A stretch of 8,940 bases of DNA from Hyphomicrobiales bacterium (GTDB lineage Bacteria; Pseudomonadota; Alphaproteobacteria; Rhizobiales; CAYWUX01), in the NCBI GenBank assembly GCA_028279265.1, contig JANQOC010000401.1:1-8940 (forward strand), in the 5' to 3' direction. Of the stretch, positions 4,842-8,940 are shown one piece after another (the stretch's first letter is position 1; the number at the start of each line of letters is the position of its first letter). The position numbers and the translations under genes were made by a program. The notes below the pieces were generated by a model that searched no databases, was not told the DNA's origin, and saw only the letters and a program-made list of their open reading frames with translations.

Positions 4842-6536
4842 ATGGAAAACAAAGAAAATTCTACGGCCACCGCCCCTAAGGACTTTGTTCGCGAACAAGT
4901 CGCGACCGATCTTGCGGCCAAGAATACGAGCGAGATTATCACCCGTTTTCCACCGGAGCCCAATGGCTATCTCCATATCGGTCATGCAAAAGCCATTTGC
5001 CTGAACTTTGGAATCGCCGAAGAATTTGATGGCCGCTGCCACCTGCGCATGGATGATACAAATCCCGCGAAAGAAGAAGAAGAGTATATCGAAGCCATAA
5101 AACAGGATGTCCGGTGGTTGGGTTTTGACTGGGGGGACCACCTCTATTTTGCATCCGACTATTTTGAACAACTCTACGCCTGGGCCGAACACCTCATTGA
5201 GAACGACAAGGCTTATGTTGATGATCTGACCGCCGAGGAAATCCGGGAGTATCGCGGAACTTTGAAGCAGCCGGGAAAAAACAGCCCTCACCGGGACCGC
5301 AGCCGTGAGGAAAACCTGGATCTGTTTCGCCGCATGCGCGCCGGAGACTTTGACGAAGGGACGCGTGTTCTTCGAGCAAAAATAGATATGGGCAGCGGCA
5401 ACATAAATATGCGCGATCCCGTTCTCTATCGCATTCTGAAAGCCGAACATCCCCATACGGGGAATAGCTGGTGTATCTACCCGACCTATGATTTCGCTCA
5501 TGGGCAGTCGGACGCCATAGAGAATGTGACCCATTCACTCTGTACCCTGGAGTTTGCCGACCACCGCCCCCTCTATGACTGGCTGATTGAAAATCTTCCC
5601 GTGCCGGCGCGTCCCCGGCAGTATGAGTATTCGCGCCTGAATATCAGCCATACGGTACTGTCAAAAAGACGGCTGATCCAACTTGTCAATGAGAACCATG
5701 TTCAAGGATGGGACGATCCGCGTATGCCCACCATCTCCGGCATGCGCCGGCGCGGATTTCCCGCCGAAGCCCTTAGGGACTTCGCCAAACGCATCGGTGT
5801 CACCAAGAGCGACAATCTCATTGAGATGGCTTACCTGGAAAGCTGCGTTAGGGAGCAGTTGAACAAGGTGGCTGAACGACGTATGGCCGTCCTTAATCCG
5901 CTGAAGCTGGTGATCGAAAACTGGCCAGAAGACCAGGAAGACGAACTTGAAGCCGTTAATAATCCGGAAGACGCAAGCGCGGGACAGCGAAAAATATCTT
6001 TCGGCCGAGAGCTGTACATCGAGCGTGATGACTTTATGGAAGATCCGCCGAAGAAGTTTTTTCGAATGGCGCCGGGGCGCGAGGTTCGCCTGCGCTATGC
6101 CTATTATGTGACCTGCACCGACGTCGTAAAAGATGAAAGCGGCAACATTACCGAACTCAGATGCACTTACGATCCGGAATCCCGTGGCGGTGATTCACCG
6201 GACGGACGTAAAGTCAAGGCGACCCTGCACTGGGTTTCGGCAAAGCACGCAATACCTTTCGAAACGCGGATTTATGAACATCTGTTCGCCGACGAAGTTC
6301 CATCGCAAGGCGATGATTTTCTCGATGGATTGAACAAGGAGTCTTTCAAGCGACTTGAAAACTGCTGGGGGGAAGCCTCCCTCGGCGCGTGTCAGGTGGA
6401 AAAAACAATTCAGTTCGAAAGATTGGGCTATTTCGTCAAGGACAAGGATAGCGACAGCTCGCAACTGGTGTTTAACCGGACACTCCCCTTGCGCGACAGC
6501 TGGGCAAAGGTTCAGGCCAAATCCAAGCAGAAATAA
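4842..6536 (+). CDS. glnS: Glutaminyl-tRNA synthetase (class I)
   Basis: The enzyme charges tRNA-Gln with glutamine using ATP in the cytoplasm. The 564-residue product compares with 554 in E. coli and aligns along its whole length from memory. Visible elements are FPPEPNGYLHIGH (ATP-binding HIGH at 45-48), the DDTNP segment at 71-75, EYRGTL and GKNSP in the acceptor-binding region, CIYPTYDFAH (211-220), SHSLCTLEF-like HSLCTLEF (231-238), the KMSKS-type VLSKR at 272-276 and GWDDPRMPTISG (289-300). The C-terminal two-barrel anticodon-binding region follows from about 345 (LNPLKLVIEN) to the conserved FNRTLPLRDSWAKV. An in-frame TTG stands at 4830; ATG 4842 is preferred since it matches the family N-terminus, though neither has a strong ribosome site. 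It follows tRNA-Gln(CTG) in the same direction and is convergent with the next gene, 18 bases between stops. A GlnRS is unusual if the host is an alphaproteobacterium. Confidence 0.97.
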   Translation: MENKENSTATAPKDFVREQVATDLAAKNTSEIITRFPPEPNGYLHIGHAKAICLNFGIAEEFDGRCHLRMDDTNPAKEEEEYIEAIKQDVRWLGFDWGDHLYFASDYFEQLYAWAEHLIENDKAYVDDLTAEEIREYRGTLKQPGKNSPHRDRSREENLDLFRRMRAGDFDEGTRVLRAKIDMGSGNINMRDPVLYRILKAEHPHTGNSWCIYPTYDFAHGQSDAIENVTHSLCTLEFADHRPLYDWLIENLPVPARPRQYEYSRLNISHTVLSKRRLIQLVNENHVQGWDDPRMPTISGMRRRGFPAEALRDFAKRIGVTKSDNLIEMAYLESCVREQLNKVAERRMAVLNPLKLVIENWPEDQEDELEAVNNPEDASAGQRKISFGRELYIERDDFMEDPPKKFFRMAPGREVRLRYAYYVTCTDVVKDESGNITELRCTYDPESRGGDSPDGRKVKATLHWVSAKHAIPFETRIYEHLFADEVPSQGDDFLDGLNKESFKRLENCWGEASLGACQVEKTIQFERLGYFVKDKDSDSSQLVFNRTLPLRDSWAKVQAKSKQK

Positions 6537-6554
6537 CCATCTGAATTTCTGCAA

Positions 6555-7094
6555 TCAGCGGTTTTTCTGCAGTGTCTGAATTGCCTGCTCAAAATTGTCG
6601 AGCATTTTCTCATACATCCACAGGACCTTGGTAACCGCGGGGGCATCGTTCTCGAATTTCATGATGTCACCCTGATCCGGGGAAAGGATGCGCAATTCCT
6701 TGTCTATGGCGTTGACGAAATCAACAAAGGCGGAATAGGCCCCAACCGTATATTCGACTTCCCGATCCGTCAGCAGCCCCATGCGATCGAGATGCGCGCG
6801 ATAAACTTCACTCATGGAAGATGTATCAAGCTTGTCATAGTGCACCATTTCCTCTTCGCCTTTAAACAGTCGCAGACGGTGCTCAATTGCAAAGCGAATG
6901 ATTTTGGCTTCGTTGAGTAATGCGGTTCTGAGAATTCGGCGCTGGTGATTGATATTATAGCGGTTCGCTCGCCGCTCCCGCCAGCCATTGAACAACAGCG
7001 TGAAAATAATTCCGACGAAACCGATGAGCAGTGCGACCCCCATTTGATGAGTCGCTGTAAACTCCAGAATGTCAGCCCAATCCCACTCAAACAT
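6555..7094 (-). CDS. Hypothetical protein with one N-terminal membrane segment
   Basis: I do not recognise this 179-residue protein. Residues 17-35 (HQMGVALLIGFVGIIFTLLF region) form one hydrophobic segment, followed at once by a basic stretch, NGWRERRANRYN, so by the positive-inside rule the N-terminus is outside and the bulk faces the cytoplasm. Residues 45-78 are helical and rich in Arg/Lys with a coiled-coil look (HQRRILRTALLNEAKIIRF). The rest is mixed charged helix, ending KMLDNFEQAIQTLQKNR. No catalytic motif stands out. ATG 7094 is the first possible start after an in-frame stop; no close ribosome site is seen. TATAGA on the minus strand (7112-7117) could be a -10, giving a very short leader. 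It is convergent with glnS, which argues that it is a separate unit. Confidence 0.7.
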   Translation of the reverse strand: MFEWDWADILEFTATHQMGVALLIGFVGIIFTLLFNGWRERRANRYNINHQRRILRTALLNEAKIIRFAIEHRLRLFKGEEEMVHYDKLDTSSMSEVYRAHLDRMGLLTDREVEYTVGAYSAFVDFVNAIDKELRILSPDQGDIMKFENDAPAVTKVLWMYEKMLDNFEQAIQTLQKNR

Positions 7095-7452
7095 TGCGTA
7101 ATGCTAATTCTTCTATAGTTTTTTCTGATCCCATCGTTTGCAATAGACGACATTCCAATGAAATCTACATTTTTCGGTCGTCCCCGAAACCGGCGGCATC
7201 AGGTTTGAATTGCCCTCTACTTATCTCACTTTGGCAATCGGGAATAGATGCCCCCCATGGAATTGAAACTTATTTGACTGGATTCGCCGGGTTTTCAATG
7301 TTTTCACATCAGAAGCGTTGCAAAAAAGCGCCTTTCATCCCTCTGTTACTAAAAAAAACTGACCCTATCACTATTTTCTATTGTGGATTGCCCACATCCC
7401 GTTCGCTCCAAGGTTCTCCTGGCGCTATATCCCTGTTAATGAGAGACATATT

Positions 7453-7483
7453 ATCTATTTGAATTGTTCAAGATCTATTTGAA
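7453..7483. repeat. 11-base direct repeat ATCTATTTGAA, two copies 20 bases apart
   Basis: Identical copies lie at 7453-7463 and 7473-7483. Between and across them runs the inverted repeat TTGAA-TTG-TTCAA (7459-7471). The 20-base step puts both copies on the same face of the DNA, and the second copy overlaps the candidate -35 of galU. This fits binding sites of a regulator of galU. Confidence 0.45.
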
Positions 7484-7507
7484 ATATCTGGATTTGGGCA
7501 CTATCCA
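7479..7507 (+). promoter_or_regulatory. Candidate galU promoter
   Basis: TTGAAA (7479-7484) matches five of six bases of the -35 consensus. After exactly 17 bases comes TATCCA (7502-7507), a weak -10 preceded by C. A start near 7514 would give a leader of about 42 bases with AAGGA (7547-7551) as ribosome site. Called by eye only. Confidence 0.35.
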
Positions 7508-7555
7508 GTCTCCGACGACAGAAACGAAACACACAGAGACAAACTGAAGGACAAG

Positions 7556-8446
7556 ATGAGCGGGAAAACAATTAGAAAGGCGGTTTTTCCGGTTGCCGGT
7601 CTCGGAACCCGATTTTTACCGGCAACCAAGGCGATGCCAAAAGAGATGTTGACGGTTGTCGACCGGCCACTTATTCAGCACGTTGTTGATGAAGCGCGCG
7701 AAGCCGGAATTGAACATTTCATTTTTGTCACGGGTCGCAATAAGGGGGTCATTGAGGATCATTTTGACCGGCAGTTTGAGCTGGAACAAACCCTGGCGGA
7801 GCGGGGCAAAAACAAAGAGCTGGAGCAACTCCTGAAGGAACTGCCCGGCGCCGGGCAGACAAGTTTTACCCGCCAGCAGCAACCCCTGGGCCTGGGACAC
7901 GCGGTCTGGTGCGCCCGTGATCTCGTTGGCGACGAGCCGTTTGCCCTTCTGCTTCCCGATGTTCTCACCCATTGTCGTCCCAAGGGGTGCCTGGCGCAGA
8001 TGATCGACCGCCATGATCAGCTTGGCGGCAATATGATCGCCGTGGAAGAAGTCGAACCTTCGGAAACACATCAATACGGCGTTGTGAGTATCGGCGAGGG
8101 ACAAGACAATGTCTGGCCGGTAACCGGTATGGTTGAAAAACCGGAACAAGGTACGGCGCCCTCCAACCTGATCATCATGGGACGCTATATCCTGCAACCC
8201 GAGATTTTCGAAATTCTCCAATCCCAGGAAGCAGGTGCCGGCGGTGAGATTCAGATCACCGATGCCATGAAACAGCTCATCGACCTGCAGCCTTTCCACG
8301 CATTGAAATATTCCGGTCGCAGCTATGACTGCGGTTCCAAACTTGGTTTTCTCTCCGCAAATATTGCCTTTGCTCTCGACCGGGAAGATATGCGTGGCGG
8401 CATGGCTTCAGAACTGAAAAAACTGTTGGACGGTTTGCCGAAATAA
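7556..8446 (+). CDS. galU: UTP--glucose-1-phosphate uridylyltransferase
   Basis: GalU makes UDP-glucose and pyrophosphate from UTP and glucose 1-phosphate in the cytoplasm, feeding polysaccharide, LPS and glycan synthesis. At 296 residues it has the family's usual length. The nucleotidyltransferase fold shows the UTP-binding GLGTRFLPATKAMPKEM (15-31), QQQPLGLGHAV (107-117), LLLPDVL (131-137) with the metal-binding Asp135, HQYGVV (172-177), GMVEKP (191-196), the Glu of GGEIQITDA (229-237) and YDCGSK (257-262). Nothing essential is missing. The wording is closest to what I recall of alphaproteobacterial GalU. ATG 7556 has AAGGA 4 bases upstream. No clear terminator follows; only a weak AATAAA/TTTATT pairing overlaps the stop. 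Confidence 0.97.
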   Translation: MSGKTIRKAVFPVAGLGTRFLPATKAMPKEMLTVVDRPLIQHVVDEAREAGIEHFIFVTGRNKGVIEDHFDRQFELEQTLAERGKNKELEQLLKELPGAGQTSFTRQQQPLGLGHAVWCARDLVGDEPFALLLPDVLTHCRPKGCLAQMIDRHDQLGGNMIAVEEVEPSETHQYGVVSIGEGQDNVWPVTGMVEKPEQGTAPSNLIIMGRYILQPEIFEILQSQEAGAGGEIQITDAMKQLIDLQPFHALKYSGRSYDCGSKLGFLSANIAFALDREDMRGGMASELKKLLDGLPK

Positions 8447-8704
8447 ATCACGGTTTATTCAGACAAATTTGATTTACCGCTCTTTTCCGAAGCTGGGCTC
8501 TAAGGTCGGGACTGTTGTTTCGGGGTGGCCTTATACAGAATTGAATTTTTAACGCCCGACATCGTGGATTGCCGTCCTGCAATAATTTACAGACCATGTT
8601 TCTAATAATTTAAGCAGTGGTAATTGTCCCCGATTGGCTTATAAGATGAGGTACCTCTTGGTTGCCTGGGGCGCATCCAAATAAAAAAGAAGAATGATTG
8701 CTAC
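8447..8704. other. Intergenic region between galU and the putative methyltransferase gene
   Basis: These 258 bases are AT-rich in places and hold no convincing gene on either strand. I found no strong terminator for galU and no promoter with both elements well spaced, although TATAAG at 8640-8645 could be a -10. The gap suggests that the next gene is not simply an operon partner of galU. Confidence 0.4.
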
Positions 8705-8940
8705 ATGTCGGTTTCGAGAAATTGTCCATCTTGCGAAGGTTCACGCCAGAAAAACCTCGATCATTATTCGCGTCCGCCCTGGAACATCGTTCAGTGCGAC
8801 GACTGCCGGTTCGTTTACCTGGCAAATCCGGTTGACTACAGTGAACTGGAAAAAAACTATGCTTGGGAAAAGAGCATAAAGACGGAATGGGCATATCGGC
8901 AAAAAGACAGACCCCTGGTTGACGGTTTCAGCAAAGCAAC
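8705..8940 (+). CDS. Putative SAM-dependent methyltransferase with N-terminal zinc ribbon (partial)
   Basis: The frame from ATG 8705 stays open to the right edge, giving 78 full codons. Residues 7-34 hold two cysteine pairs, C7-P-S-C10 and C31-D-D-C34, spaced as in a zinc ribbon, followed by RFVYLANPVDYSELEKNY. This layout (CPxC, about 20 residues, CxxC, then FVYLxNP and a Y-x2-Y/ELEKNY region) is common at the start of class I methyltransferases that act on sugars or small molecules. The SAM-binding GxGxG would lie beyond the window, so the methyltransferase call is inference. No signal peptide is seen. No other in-frame start lies just upstream; AGAAG about 12 bases before the ATG is a weak ribosome site. 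Standing 258 bases after galU, it could open a polysaccharide or nucleotide-sugar cluster. Confidence 0.65.
   Translation, partial: MSVSRNCPSCEGSRQKNLDHYSRPPWNIVQCDDCRFVYLANPVDYSELEKNYAWEKSIKTEWAYRQKDRPLVDGFSKA

Larger units (their letters stand above)
7095..7555. other. AT-rich gene-free region upstream of galU
   Basis: These 461 bases separate the divergent hypothetical gene and galU. A reading frame of about 120 codons from TTG at 7094 exists on the plus strand, but its composition (many Ser, Pro, Cys, Arg) and its start do not look like a real protein. Seen here are A and T runs, a short TGTGG/CCACA pairing near 7382-7397, and at the right end a phased direct repeat and a candidate galU promoter. 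The rest holds nothing I can assign; a long leader, a small RNA or a remnant of lost sequence are all possible. Confidence 0.5.

Noticed and set aside
4689..5534. A 281-codon open frame on the minus strand overlapping the tRNA and the start of glnS
   Set aside because: It lies antisense to a certain glnS and a certain tRNA, has no recognisable domain, and its composition is that of an antisense shadow.
5655..5669. Missing canonical KMSKS in GlnRS
   Set aside because: VLSKR is the normal variant; E. coli GlnRS has VMSKR.
7094..7462. A 122-codon plus-strand frame in the gene-free region before galU
   Set aside because: It begins with TTG without a ribosome site, overlaps the start of the neighbouring gene, and has a Ser/Pro/Cys-rich composition with no domain.
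7955..7966. LLPDVL in GalU instead of the LLPDDL seen in many alphaproteobacterial sequences
   Set aside because: The first Asp is the metal ligand and is kept; E. coli GalU also has PDV.
7616..8299. A 227-codon open frame on the minus strand
   Set aside because: It is fully antisense to galU, which is unambiguous.
1..8940. CRISPR array, insertion sequence or phage genes
   Set aside because: No regularly spaced long repeats, transposase or phage-type proteins were found; the short repeats noted are pairs of about 10 bases.

Overview
The window looks like an ordinary chromosomal stretch of a proteobacterium with moderate GC. An alphaproteobacterium is the best guess: the GalU sequence (RKAVFPVAGLGTRFLPATK, and TRQQQPLGLGHAVWCAR) has the wording usual in alphaproteobacteria, and a DUF3750 protein fits. 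This is inferred from recalled family sequences, not from a search. No transposase, integrase, phage gene or CRISPR array is visible.

Layout from left to right. (1) The N-terminal 257 residues of a 2-oxoglutarate/Fe(II) oxygenase of the isopenicillin N synthase-like family, minus strand, cut by the left edge. (2) A 388-base gene-free stretch (772-1159) unusually rich in inverted and direct repeats, possibly holding a small plus-strand RNA. (3) A COG3618-type amidohydrolase, minus strand, divergent from (4) a cytoplasmic DsbA-fold CxxC protein, plus strand. (5) A carboxymuconolactone-decarboxylase-family protein, minus strand, convergent with gene 4 and divergent from (6) an exported or membrane-anchored DUF3750 protein. 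(7) A tRNA-Gln with anticodon CTG and an encoded CCA end, followed 99 bases later by (8) glnS, the glutaminyl-tRNA synthetase that charges it. (9) A small one-TM protein of unknown function, minus strand, convergent with glnS. (10) A 461-base AT-rich gene-free stretch ending in a likely promoter region for (11) galU. (12) The first 78 codons of a protein with an N-terminal four-cysteine zinc-ribbon-like motif, probably a SAM-dependent methyltransferase, cut by the right edge.

Strand changes are frequent and almost every gene appears to be its own transcription unit; tRNA-Gln plus glnS is the only clear functional pair. The left part (oxygenase, amidohydrolase, DsbA-like protein, CMD-family protein) looks like a loose group of small-molecule or redox enzymes with separate regulation. 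galU and the putative methyltransferase may mark the edge of a nucleotide-sugar or surface-polysaccharide region to the right.

I did not find a convincing new biological system. The most notable points are a glnS in a probable alphaproteobacterium (most of that class make Gln-tRNA by the GatCAB transamidation route) sitting beside its cognate tRNA-Gln(CTG), and several clusters of palindromes and helically phased repeats in the intergenic regions that look like operators or structured leaders.
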